Shown: one piece after another, positions 25,917 to 34,073 of the stretch
Numbering within the stretch: the stretch's first letter is position 1
How the letters are laid out: each line of letters opens with the position of its first letter
DNA from: Chitinophagaceae bacterium
Lineage (GTDB): Bacteria > Bacteroidota > Bacteroidia > Chitinophagales > Chitinophagaceae
Reading direction: 5' to 3'
Assembly: GCA_024643625.1 (NCBI GenBank)
Contig: JAHEMO010000002.1
Location: forward strand, 5,561-50,867
DNA length: 45,307 nucleotides
The notes under the pieces: generated by a model
Told to the model about the DNA's origin: nothing
The model's database searches: none
What the model saw: only the letters and a program-made list of their open reading frames with translations
Program-made: the position numbers and the translations under genes

Positions 25917-26711
25917 TCAGTTATTATTATTGTCGAGCGTTAGATTACCCTTAAAGACAAAAGTGGCGGGACCGCATAACCATACATCAGTGTATTTGTT
26001 TTCGTCAGCGCGGTCGTATTCCACATAAAGCTTTCCGCCAATTGTATTAATGTCAATATGATTGAATCCCCGCTCATTATGAGCGCTCATTAAGGCAGCA
26101 GCAGTAACACCTGTGCCACAGCTGAAGGTTTCGTCCTCTACGCCACGCTCGTAGGTGCGGACAAAAATCGAAGACTGCCCGGTGGTTTCTACAAAGTTTA
26201 CATTGACTCCTTGCTCTTTAAAACGATCACTGTTTCTTATATCGCGTCCTTCGGATGCTACATTAAATGTCTCCAGGTCAGTCACCTGTTTTACAAAATG
26301 TGGAGAGCCCGTATCCAGCAAGTCATAGCTGCTATGGCGTTCTACGTTTTCTACATCTTTCATCTTCAACCTTATCCAACCATTCCGTTCCACGGTGGCT
26401 TCATGGGGGCCATCCGATGCCATGAAACGATAAGGATTGGCTAGTAATCCTCTATCGTATGCAAACTTTACCAGACATCTGCCGCCATTGCCACACATTG
26501 ATCCTTCGCGTCCGTCAGCATTGTAATACACCATTTTAAAATCGAACCCTTCCTGCAATCGCAGTTCCATCAATCCATCTGCACCAATCCCAAATCGCCT
26601 GTCACACAGACTTTTAATTTGAGATGTACTCAGTTCAATTTTTTCGTCGCGGTTATCTATTACTATAAAATCATTTCCGGTACCCTGATACTTAAAAAAA
26701 CTAAGTTCCAT
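25917..26711 (-). CDS. dapF: Diaminopimelate epimerase
   Basis: Converts LL- to meso-diaminopimelate for lysine and peptidoglycan synthesis. The 264-residue enzyme has both catalytic cysteines: Cys73 in MCGNGGRC and Cys198 in ETFSCGTGVTAAAL. The N-terminal FFKYQGTGNDFIVID (5-19) is the family signature; it is slightly shorter than the E. coli enzyme (274). It starts 6 bp after the nucleoside phosphorylase stop, so the two are likely one operon. Confidence 0.97.
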   Translation of the reverse strand: MELSFFKYQGTGNDFIVIDNRDEKIELSTSQIKSLCDRRFGIGADGLMELRLQEGFDFKMVYYNADGREGSMCGNGGRCLVKFAYDRGLLANPYRFMASDGPHEATVERNGWIRLKMKDVENVERHSSYDLLDTGSPHFVKQVTDLETFNVASEGRDIRNSDRFKEQGVNVNFVETTGQSSIFVRTYERGVEDETFSCGTGVTAAALMSAHNERGFNHIDINTIGGKLYVEYDRADENKYTDVWLCGPATFVFKGNLTLDNNNN

Positions 26712-26717
26712 TTGCTT

Positions 26718-27599
26718 CTAATCTTCTATCTGTTCAATAATGGTTAATGCGTTGTCTATAAGATTTTCTACTGCCTTTTTACCATCAGCAGAAAACTGTT
26801 TTACTACCCGGTTGGCCACCACCACATTCAGGCTAAGGCACTGATGGCCAAGCAGATGTCCCAATCCATAAATGGCGCTGGTCTCCATCTCAAAATTAGC
26901 AATGCGATGTGGGCCGTATTTAAAATGCGTAAGCATATCCACAAGTTCCGGCTGCCGGAGGCCCAACCGTAATACTCTGCCCTGCGGACCATAAAAGCCC
27001 GGGCAAGTAACTGTGATGCCTTTGTGATATTGCGGGCCAAAATGCTTTAGCAGCTGCATACTTCCGGGAACGAGGTAGGGGCGTGAAAATGTTTCATGAA
27101 ATTGCGTTTGGGTAATAAACTCCTTCATGATTTCGCTTTCTGCCGCGGCCATCTCAAAACGATAATAATGCATCAGATTGTCGAGGCCAAGGCCATGTGT
27201 GCCTGCCACCCACTCATCTACACCTATATCGCCCTGCAGGCTTCCACAGGTACCAAGCCGCATTATTTTTAGCGATTTTAGGGTTGGGTTCACCTCTCTG
27301 GTATTGAGGTTAATATTCGCCAGCGCGTCCAACTCATTCATCACAATATCAATATTATCGGTGCCGATGCCCGAACTCATTACGGTGAGCCGCTTGCGGC
27401 CAATTTGGCCGGTATGGGTTACAAATTCACGATGTTGGCGCCTGCATTCAATGCTGTCAAAGCGCTCACTAACCACAGCCACGCGGTCCGGATCACCTAC
27501 AGTTATAATGGTATCTGCCAGTTCCTCCGGCCTAACATCGAGGTGGTACACGGCGCCACGGTCGTTAATAATGAGCTCCGATGGGGCAATTGGTGTCAT
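26718..27599 (-). CDS. udp: Nucleoside phosphorylase (uridine phosphorylase-like)
   Basis: Phosphorolytic cleavage of a nucleoside (pyrimidine type most likely) to base and sugar phosphate. 293 residues of the PNP/UDP family: phosphate loop GDPDRV near 37-42, SSGIGTDNIDIVMNEL near 76-91, and the ribose-binding FEMETSAIYGLG near 230-241. The track starts 63 codons earlier, reading through the complement of tRNA-Cys; the ATG at 27599 (MTPIAPSELIINDRG) fits the family. First gene of a likely operon with dapF. Uridine versus purine specificity is not certain. Confidence 0.92.
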   Translation of the reverse strand: MTPIAPSELIINDRGAVYHLDVRPEELADTIITVGDPDRVAVVSERFDSIECRRQHREFVTHTGQIGRKRLTVMSSGIGTDNIDIVMNELDALANINLNTREVNPTLKSLKIMRLGTCGSLQGDIGVDEWVAGTHGLGLDNLMHYYRFEMAAAESEIMKEFITQTQFHETFSRPYLVPGSMQLLKHFGPQYHKGITVTCPGFYGPQGRVLRLGLRQPELVDMLTHFKYGPHRIANFEMETSAIYGLGHLLGHQCLSLNVVVANRVVKQFSADGKKAVENLIDNALTIIEQIED

Positions 27600-27679
27600 A
27601 GTAAAAAATTCCAATGCCTGCAATTTCAGGATTAGCAATCGTTTTTGAACTGCTAATTTTACAGAAACATGGTTTCCCC

Positions 27680-27687
27680 TATTTTTG
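27680..27687 (+). promoter_or_regulatory. Bacteroidota -7 box (TAnnTTTG) for tRNA-Cys
   Basis: TATTTTTG matches the consensus in the context CCCCTATTTTTGCCCGCC, 16 bp before the mature tRNA 5' end. A TTTT at 27657-27660 stands at the -33 distance but lacks the G. Confidence 0.55.
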
Positions 27688-27702
27688 CCCGCCCCTAAAA
27701 AA

Positions 27703-27773
27703 GGTACCGTGGCCGAGTGGCTAGGCAGAGGTCTGCAAAACCTCGTACAGCGGTTCGACTCCGCTCGGTACCT
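27703..27773 (+). tRNA. trnC: tRNA-Cys (anticodon GCA)
   Basis: The cloverleaf folds completely: acceptor GGTACCG/CGGTACC, D arm GCC..GGC, anticodon stem GAGGT/ACCTC with loop CTGCAAA (anticodon GCA), T arm AGCGG-TTCGACT-CCGCT. The discriminator base is T, as required for cysteine tRNAs. CCA is not encoded. 71 bases. Confidence 0.98.
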
Positions 27774-27838
27774 CAAAACATCAATCATGGATTACCTTTC
27801 GGGTAGTCCATTTTTGATTTTATAAATCACTTTTACTT

Positions 27839-28243
27839 ATGCGTTGGAGAATATTTGCAGGAATTCTGGCTTGTGCTTTAATCATTATTGCCAGCTTTTT
27901 GCATTGGGCCTGGTATCCCGATATTGACCAGTATTTTACCGGCTGGCACTCAGAACAGAATTACTATGGCAAGCCCGCTAAAGTGATGACATTTTTTGCA
28001 GCAGCGGGCATAGTATTTTTTGCGGTAAATAAGATGTGGAGCAAACGCCTGAATTTATTTTTTGCTGCATTGAATATGGGATACGCCATCAAATCGTATA
28101 TCCTGTTTACCTCAAGCTACAGTGGCTTTGTACCCAAACCGCAACCAGGTATTTTCCTGATGATGGCGGCTTCAATTGCCTTTGTGGTGATGGCGGTTAT
28201 GGTTTTTGGGTCACGTATGGTTGGAGCAAAGCCCGTTGCTTAA
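27839..28243 (+). CDS. Small four-helix membrane protein, unknown function
   Basis: 134 residues that I do not recognise as a named family. Four hydrophobic segments at about 5-23, 49-63, 71-91 and 105-124, with a conserved-looking aromatic loop (WYPDIDQYFTGWHSEQNYYGKP) between the first and second. The start ATG at 27839 follows the tRNA by 65 bp, so it could be read from the tRNA promoter. It converges on the GNAT gene, overlapping its 3' end by 4 bp. It is probably an inner-membrane protein. Confidence 0.75.
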   Translation: MRWRIFAGILACALIIIASFLHWAWYPDIDQYFTGWHSEQNYYGKPAKVMTFFAAAGIVFFAVNKMWSKRLNLFFAALNMGYAIKSYILFTSSYSGFVPKPQPGIFLMMAASIAFVVMAVMVFGSRMVGAKPVA

Positions 28244-28743
28244 ATCAGATATTTGCTCATCACATAATCCTGCATAAGAAAGCCTGCCCCTATATCAAAA
28301 TCATCCTGATACAGAACCGTGTATCCGTTTTGTTCGTAAAATGTTTTTGCCTTGTTGTTCCTGTTTACCTGTAATTCCATGGTCTTGCTCCCAAGGCTAA
28401 GCGCAAGTTCCTCCGCATGCTGCAGGAGTTTTAGCCCCAGCTTTTTGCCATGCATGTTTGGCTGCAGGTAAATCTTATTCAGTTTACATGTGCCCGGCGT
28501 TTCAATGTTTTGATTGATATGGAAAAAGCCCACTGCATCATCTGCCCGATGGTACAACAGGCTGAAATAATGACCCTTGGATTTAATTTGGTCTTGTAAT
28601 ACAGCATGGCTATACATCATATGCATCATATAGCTTATCTGCCTGGCAGTGAGTATATCGGCATAAGCAATGGGCCATGTACTTGCTGCTATCTGTTGTA
28701 TAACGGGAATATGGGCTATAGTGGCCGCTGAAAATTGCACCAT
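28240..28743 (-). CDS. GNAT family N-acetyltransferase
   Basis: Acetyl-CoA dependent transferase of unknown acceptor. 167 residues with the GNAT fold: beta strand with CKLNKIYLQPNMHGKKLGLKLLQHAEELA (about 83-111) holding the acetyl-CoA loop in the variant form Q/N-MHGKKLG, and the later EQNGYTVLYQDDFDIG element. The style is that of the Bacteroidota RimI-like acetyltransferases next to small secreted proteins. Two base pairs separate it from the upstream secreted protein gene, so they are co-transcribed. Confidence 0.9.
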   Translation of the reverse strand: MVQFSAATIAHIPVIQQIAASTWPIAYADILTARQISYMMHMMYSHAVLQDQIKSKGHYFSLLYHRADDAVGFFHINQNIETPGTCKLNKIYLQPNMHGKKLGLKLLQHAEELALSLGSKTMELQVNRNNKAKTFYEQNGYTVLYQDDFDIGAGFLMQDYVMSKYLI

Positions 28744-28745
28744 AC

Positions 28746-29207
28746 TTACATGATTTTAATTGCCACAGGCTTGGCACGGCGTATTTTCCCTGCTTTCTGA
28801 TTTTTCACAATGATATCTTCAAACAGTATGGTTTCGCCACTTTGCAGGCTTTCTTTCAACTGCGATTGCCAAAAAACGGTAAGCCTTGTTGAGTCCTCAA
28901 TGGTTTCGGCATTAAAAGTGAAAATAGTTTTGGCAACCCCCGTTTTTATGTCGCGGCTTTCTTCTTTTCTGCGCCAGCCAACGCGGTACTGCATTATTTG
29001 CCAACGGGTGCCCGACGAGTCTGTAATGATCAACTCTGTATTCAGTAATTTTTTAAAATCCTCCGCCATGGCTGTTGCTTTATCGCGATAGGGGCCAAAG
29101 CGAACATCCAGCGCAATACTATCGGCAAGCGAAGGTTTTTCCTGAGCGGAAAGAAAGGAAGCCGTGCCAACGCATAGCACTATTAAAAACAATTGCCGGA
29201 TATTCAT
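28746..29207 (-). CDS. Small secreted protein, unknown function
   Basis: 153 residues with a signal peptide (MNIRQLFLIVLCVGTASFLSAQ, cleavage likely after AQ). The mature part is soluble and mixed alpha/beta with no motif I recognise. The track starts 65 codons earlier at 29402 and would add an unrelated cysteine- and leucine-rich segment running into the transporter gene; the ATG at 29207 is chosen for the clean signal peptide. It is immediately upstream of the GNAT gene (2 bp gap). Confidence 0.75.
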   Translation of the reverse strand: MNIRQLFLIVLCVGTASFLSAQEKPSLADSIALDVRFGPYRDKATAMAEDFKKLLNTELIITDSSGTRWQIMQYRVGWRRKEESRDIKTGVAKTIFTFNAETIEDSTRLTVFWQSQLKESLQSGETILFEDIIVKNQKAGKIRRAKPVAIKIM

Positions 29208-29265
29208 ACTGCAAATTAACGAACCACGCAAAGGCAAATTGCATGCTGAGGCCGAAGCTCCATAA

Positions 29266-30639
29266 TTAAAAGAAAGTTTTATACACCGTGGTAAAAAATA
29301 CAAACAACAGAATGAAAGGAATAATATAAGGCAGGGCAATACGCATATAGCGCTGCAGCAAGGAACCCTGATAAGTGGGATTTCCCAGCGCCAATTCAGC
29401 ATCCATATTTTTCATGCGCCAGATATGCGAGGCAAAAATTACAATGAGCGATCCGCAAAGCGGAAGCATAGAATCGTTGGCTACATTGGCGACAAAACTT
29501 AGAAAATCTGTGTGTTTTTCGTGGTTGGGATATCTTATAAAATTTGTCAGGTTCGCTGAATAGCCTGCGCTAAGTAAAGAAGGTATTCCCATTACAAATA
29601 TTACAGCGGCTACCAGCCATGTAGCGGAGCGCCGTTTTAGTTTCCAATCGTCTACCAGATAACTTACAGGAACCTCCAGCAAACTAACCGTGGAGGTGAG
29701 TGCAGCAAAGCAAAGCAACAAAAAGAAGCAAGTGCCAAAAATGGTGCCATATGGCTCACCCATACTGGCAAACACATGGGGAAGGGTTACAAAAACCAAT
29801 TCCGGACCCTGCGGAATATCATTCATGGTGCCATTGGTAATAAAGCCAAGCAGCGGGAAAATCATAAATCCTGCCAGGATCGCAATTGTTATATCAGCCA
29901 ATGTAATAATAACGGCGCTCGATACTATATTTTCCTGCTTGCCTACATAACTGCCAAACGTAATAAGAGCACCCATGCCCAGCGATAGGGAAAAGAAAGC
30001 CTGACCCATAGCGCCCATAATTACTTTGCCATTCAATTTTGAAAAATCGGGTAGCAGGTAAAAACGAATGCCTTCCATGGCATGTGGAAGTGTAAGTGCA
30101 TATATGGCCAGCGCCACTATCATTACCAATAAGGCAGGCATTAATAACTTGGACGCTTTTTCTATTCCGCCGCTCACACCCTGGGTTACAATTAATGCTG
30201 TAATCAGCATAAACACTGCACCATAGATGCCAATCTTCACCACATTGCTGGTAAATGCACCAAAGGAGTCGGCTATGCCAAAGTTGCCATTGGCCATTTC
30301 GAGCGTATAGCCAAAAGCCCATCCTGCTATTACATTGTAAAAAGAAAAAATAAGTAAGCCGGCTATTATGCCCAGCATACCAATTCCCCGCCATTTGCGA
30401 AAGCCTAATTTGGCGAATGCACCTACTGAATTGCTCCCGCTTGCCCGGCCAATAGCAATTTCGGCAAGCATAACAGGCAGGCAAAAGGCAAAGCAGATAA
30501 TCAGGTAAACCAAAACAAATATGGCACCACCACCGTTGCTTACTTTGTACGGGAAGCCCCAAATATTACCCAATCCAACGGCAGACCCTGCGGCCGCGGC
30601 AATAAATCCAATACGACCGCTAAAACTTCCTCTTTGCAT
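29266..30639 (-). CDS. Sodium-dependent transporter of the NSS (neurotransmitter:sodium symporter) family
   Basis: Inner-membrane Na+-coupled symporter, probably for an amino acid. The 457 residues show about 11-12 helices and the family start GRIGFIAAAAGSAVGLGNIWGFPYKVSNGGGAIF (9-42), which holds the broken first helix lining the substrate and sodium sites. The bacterial SNF form with about 450 residues is normal. It is on the minus strand after the T9SS plug-like gene with a 56-bp gap. Confidence 0.95.
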   Translation of the reverse strand: MQRGSFSGRIGFIAAAAGSAVGLGNIWGFPYKVSNGGGAIFVLVYLIICFAFCLPVMLAEIAIGRASGSNSVGAFAKLGFRKWRGIGMLGIIAGLLIFSFYNVIAGWAFGYTLEMANGNFGIADSFGAFTSNVVKIGIYGAVFMLITALIVTQGVSGGIEKASKLLMPALLVMIVALAIYALTLPHAMEGIRFYLLPDFSKLNGKVIMGAMGQAFFSLSLGMGALITFGSYVGKQENIVSSAVIITLADITIAILAGFMIFPLLGFITNGTMNDIPQGPELVFVTLPHVFASMGEPYGTIFGTCFFLLLCFAALTSTVSLLEVPVSYLVDDWKLKRRSATWLVAAVIFVMGIPSLLSAGYSANLTNFIRYPNHEKHTDFLSFVANVANDSMLPLCGSLIVIFASHIWRMKNMDAELALGNPTYQGSLLQRYMRIALPYIIPFILLFVFFTTVYKTFF

Positions 30640-30695
30640 AGTAATTTTTCATTTCGTGTAGGTACTATTCTAATGCCTTACGGGCTAAGTTGTCC

Positions 30696-31991
30696 TTATC
30701 TCCCCGGATTGGTAAAGCGAAGACTGTTCACCTGGCTCCAGCCAATAAGTTGATCTGCACGTCCACCAAAATCGCGGTAATAAAAGAAGGCGATGTATTG
30801 ATTTTCGGCCTGCCACACACTGCCCTCCGTGTGCAAAATAGTTAAGGGCGTTTTGGCTGCTCGCTTGGGTTGAGTGGCGTAGTAATAATTATAGTATGCA
30901 TTCTTCAGCATCAGCGTTGTTTCATATACTTTCAGGTTGGGGTTCCATTCCATTTTTGCGGCTGCATCTGCGGTGTAACCCGTCATTTCGCCGGTTATAT
31001 ATAAGTCATCATCCTGAAACTGATCGTAATTTCCAATGGGCATATAGGTGAAATGTACTTTGGCGTAATCCGTTTGCCACCAGGGATTAATGTTTTCAAT
31101 ACTTTCCACTACATACATGCCGTTAATATCCCTGAAATATATATAGCTCTGCAACGGTCGCAGCGAGTCAGGTCGCATATATACTTCGTATGATTTTGGC
31201 TGGTAATCTACACTGCCAACGCGGTCGGACTGGAAACGAAAGCTCCTGAGATCGGCCCATCGCCATTCTTTTCCGCCTTCAAAAATAAATTTGTCTTCAA
31301 AATTATATTCAAAAGCTCGGTCGCGGATAAAGGTTGGCACATCGGCCATTTGGGCATTATCCCATCGGTTGTTTTGTATTACAACAAGTTTTACCTGCTG
31401 TGCAGGATTAAATACATCAAGTTTGCCAAGTGCTACATTGGCAATTATTTTTTGATGTGTGGTATAATGTTGCGATGCAAATGGCTGACGTACGTCAAGT
31501 GCAATATTTATGCGGTCTTCCACTACCATCATACGCTTTACAAAAAGCAGCTTACTGGTATCGCCGTTTTCAAATACCTTAAGCAAATAGTTTCCGGACC
31601 GGCTGGGCATGCAATTGCTGGTGGGCAGATTGGTTTGGTAATGCACATATTTAGTGAATGTGCCGCTGGCTAACCGATATTGATTAATTCGATTCTGCGT
31701 AAAGCCTTTGATGTAGTCCATCTGGCTAAGATTTACGGCCGACCAATCTGCATTTCTCAGTTCGTAGGTGTAAAAATAATTCATCGGTCTGCCACCGAGA
31801 TCATCAAAATGTAATTCCAGTTCTTCCATGCCACCAAGCCGTACTACAGCTACCGATGTTTGGTCACCTTTTCTGAAAAGCTTTATAGACTTAATGGTTT
31901 CCTTCAAAACTTTTTCCGATTGGGATTTACCCTTGTCTGGCATAGCAAGCAGAAGCAAGGGCAGCATTAATGATAGTAATCCAATTCGCAT
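30696..31991 (-). CDS. Type IX secretion system plug-like protein (DUF5103)
   Basis: The 431 residues begin with a signal peptide (MRIGLLSLMLPLLLLAMPDKGKSQ). The mature protein follows the DUF5103 pattern: YTYELRNADWSAVNLSQMDYIKGF (about 72-95), YVHYQTNLPTSN, SGNYLLKVFENGD and RMMVVEDRI up to about residue 165. Proteins of this family have been identified as the periplasmic plug of the type IX translocon in Flavobacterium. This points to a T9SS in the organism. The track start at 32072 adds 27 residues before the signal peptide and is rejected. It is divergent from the FtsX-type permease. Confidence 0.85.
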   Translation of the reverse strand: MRIGLLSLMLPLLLLAMPDKGKSQSEKVLKETIKSIKLFRKGDQTSVAVVRLGGMEELELHFDDLGGRPMNYFYTYELRNADWSAVNLSQMDYIKGFTQNRINQYRLASGTFTKYVHYQTNLPTSNCMPSRSGNYLLKVFENGDTSKLLFVKRMMVVEDRINIALDVRQPFASQHYTTHQKIIANVALGKLDVFNPAQQVKLVVIQNNRWDNAQMADVPTFIRDRAFEYNFEDKFIFEGGKEWRWADLRSFRFQSDRVGSVDYQPKSYEVYMRPDSLRPLQSYIYFRDINGMYVVESIENINPWWQTDYAKVHFTYMPIGNYDQFQDDDLYITGEMTGYTADAAAKMEWNPNLKVYETTLMLKNAYYNYYYATQPKRAAKTPLTILHTEGSVWQAENQYIAFFYYRDFGGRADQLIGWSQVNSLRFTNPGR

Positions 31992-32100
31992 GTATAGAAC
32001 AGGGTGGTGAATAGAAGCGAGGAAGGTAAGTAATTGCCGGTAAAACGAAATGTGGGCAGTCGTTGGTATCATTGCGCTTTATATAACCTGATCCTGCCAG

Positions 32101-33333
32101 TTGAATACCCCTTACTATATCGCCCGAAAAATAATTGGGAATGACGAGCCTCGATTTTCAGGGTTCATCATCAGGCTGGCTATAGCGGCTACTGCACTAA
32201 GTGTGGCTACCATGGTCATAACACTCGGTTTGGTAAATGGATTTCAGCAAACGGTAGCGTCCAAAGTGTATAGTTTTTGGGGTGATGCACGGGTGCAAAG
32301 CATTGCACCGCCACGTTCGCAGCTTGCTGAAGACCTTGTGATGACTACGGATGACAGTCTTGAGCTAATCTTGCGTCAGGAGCCGGCGATAGCGGGGTTT
32401 TTTCCCTACCTCAGCAAATCGGTGGTTTTGAAAACCGGTAGTCAGTTTGAGGGTGTTATGATTAAAGGCGTTGACAAACGCTTTAACAGCGAGGCGTTTG
32501 GCGTATTTCTAACCGGCGGCCGTATGCCCGCATTCCCCGATACGGGATACACCGATGAATTACTGATAAGTGAATTTACCGCAGGTATGTTGCAGGTGAA
32601 AGCGGGGGACAAACTCAGTTGTTTTTACATCAAAAATGGCAGCGAAATCCGGTCAAGGCTCATGACAGTGGCAGGCCTGTACAAAACCGGTGTGGAAGAG
32701 TACGATAAGGCCTTTGCTATAGCCGATATCAGATTTATGCAGCGACTGCAGCAAGTGCCCGGCAATACCATTACTGGGTATCAAATTACCATGGGTGGCA
32801 ATAGAAATCAGCATGCTGCCCAATGCAAAACGATCAGTGACAAATTGCCGCAGGGAATAGTATGTAATCCTGTACGCGAATTGTATGGCAATATTTTTGA
32901 CTGGCTGGAAATACAAGATCAAACCAAACAGATTGTGGTAGGTATTATGATGGCCGTGGCGGCTATAAATCTCATTACCTGTTTATTGATTTTGGTTATT
33001 GAACGCACCCGCATGGTGGGTGTACTTAAAGCTGTAGGCATGGACAATGCCCGCATCAAACAAGTGTTTTGGTACTATGCATTGTATATATCCCTAATGG
33101 GTATTGGCATTGGTCTTGCCATATCCTTACTGCTATTATGGTTGCAATATCAATTCGGTTTTATTCAAATGGACGAATCCACCTATTATGTTGCTGTGCT
33201 CCCCGTAAAGATTATCTGGTGGCAGGTAGCAGCTATTGTGGTGGGTACATTTACCGTTTGCGCCGTCACACTTCGCCTTCCATTGGTCTACGTGACCAAG
33301 ACTAATATTGTAAAGGCCTTGCGCTTTAGCTAG
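32101..33333 (+). CDS. ABC transporter permease of the FtsX/LolC-LolE type
   Basis: 410 residues with the MacB/FtsX layout: helix at about 22-46, a large periplasmic domain at about 47-280, then three helices (about 283-305, 325-350, 378-398). Such proteins in Bacteroidota are called lipoprotein-release or cell-division FtsX-like permeases. The start is a TTG at 32101 (MNTPYYIARKIIG), which fits the family N-terminus; no ATG lies at an equivalent place. The matching ATPase is not adjacent, so the partner must be elsewhere. It converges on trmH with an 8-bp overlap. Confidence 0.9.
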   Translation: MNTPYYIARKIIGNDEPRFSGFIIRLAIAATALSVATMVITLGLVNGFQQTVASKVYSFWGDARVQSIAPPRSQLAEDLVMTTDDSLELILRQEPAIAGFFPYLSKSVVLKTGSQFEGVMIKGVDKRFNSEAFGVFLTGGRMPAFPDTGYTDELLISEFTAGMLQVKAGDKLSCFYIKNGSEIRSRLMTVAGLYKTGVEEYDKAFAIADIRFMQRLQQVPGNTITGYQITMGGNRNQHAAQCKTISDKLPQGIVCNPVRELYGNIFDWLEIQDQTKQIVVGIMMAVAAINLITCLLILVIERTRMVGVLKAVGMDNARIKQVFWYYALYISLMGIGIGLAISLLLLWLQYQFGFIQMDESTYYVAVLPVKIIWWQVAAIVVGTFTVCAVTLRLPLVYVTKTNIVKALRFS

Positions 33334-34063
33334 TGCGGCATATATGCGAGCAAAGGATACCGGTAGCTACAGCAGCATTCAGGCTTTCAGCTGCACCAAC
33401 CCTTGGTATGGTAAGTGCATGCGTTATTAGCTGCTTCACTTCCGGCGATATGCCTGCTCCCTCACCGCCAATAACTAACGGCCCGGGTTTGACGGTTGCG
33501 GTTTCCCAAACAGATTGTCCGGATAATAGGGCACCATAAATGACAGGAGCACCGCCTAGCCAGCCGCTTAGGTTGGTTTGCAAGGTTTTTACCCGAAAAA
33601 TACTTCCCATGGATGCCTGAACAGTTTTAGGATTGTAAGCATCTGCAGAGCCTTCTCCGCAAATTACCTGAGGTATGCCAAACCAATCGGCAATGCGAAT
33701 GATAGTACCAACATTGCCAGGGTCCTGCACGCCATCGAGACATAAGGACCACTGATGATCCTCTCTTTTTTCGGTGGAATAGTCTGGCATTTGGAGCATC
33801 AGCAGCACGGGGCCTGGGGTGGATAGCAAAGTAATACGCTCCATGTCAGTAGTACTTACTTCTACGGCTGATAGTGCGCCAATCCGATCTTTATTTGCTG
33901 CTATCCAATGGGGTACCGCGTATATCTTAAGGATGTTTTGTGCAAAAGATTGTAAGGCCTCCAAAGCCATGTGATTACCTTCGGCCACAAATTGCCGCTG
34001 CGCTTTCCGGTGCTTTCCGGCGTGCAAACTTTGGATATATTTGATTTCACTTCGTGTTACCAT
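33326..34063 (-). CDS. TrmH family (SpoU) RNA 2'-O-methyltransferase
   Basis: SAM-dependent ribose methylase for tRNA or rRNA. 245 residues: N-terminal substrate-binding domain (SEIKYIQSLHAGKHRKAQRQFVAEG) at 5-30, then the SPOUT knot with QDPGNVGTIIRIADWFG (about 112-128), PLVIGGEGAGISPEV (about 193-207) and the closing IPRVGAAESLNAAVATG, where the common SLNVSVA reads SLNAAVA. The target nucleotide is unknown. Its start codon is only 10 bp from the divergent tamL start. Confidence 0.93.
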   Translation of the reverse strand: MVTRSEIKYIQSLHAGKHRKAQRQFVAEGNHMALEALQSFAQNILKIYAVPHWIAANKDRIGALSAVEVSTTDMERITLLSTPGPVLLMLQMPDYSTEKREDHQWSLCLDGVQDPGNVGTIIRIADWFGIPQVICGEGSADAYNPKTVQASMGSIFRVKTLQTNLSGWLGGAPVIYGALLSGQSVWETATVKPGPLVIGGEGAGISPEVKQLITHALTIPRVGAAESLNAAVATGILCSHICRTS

Positions 34064-34073
34064 AACTCACTAA

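Noticed and set aside
27600-27788. Extended N-terminus of the nucleoside phosphorylase
   Set aside because: The extra 63 codons read across the complement of tRNA-Cys and do not resemble the family.
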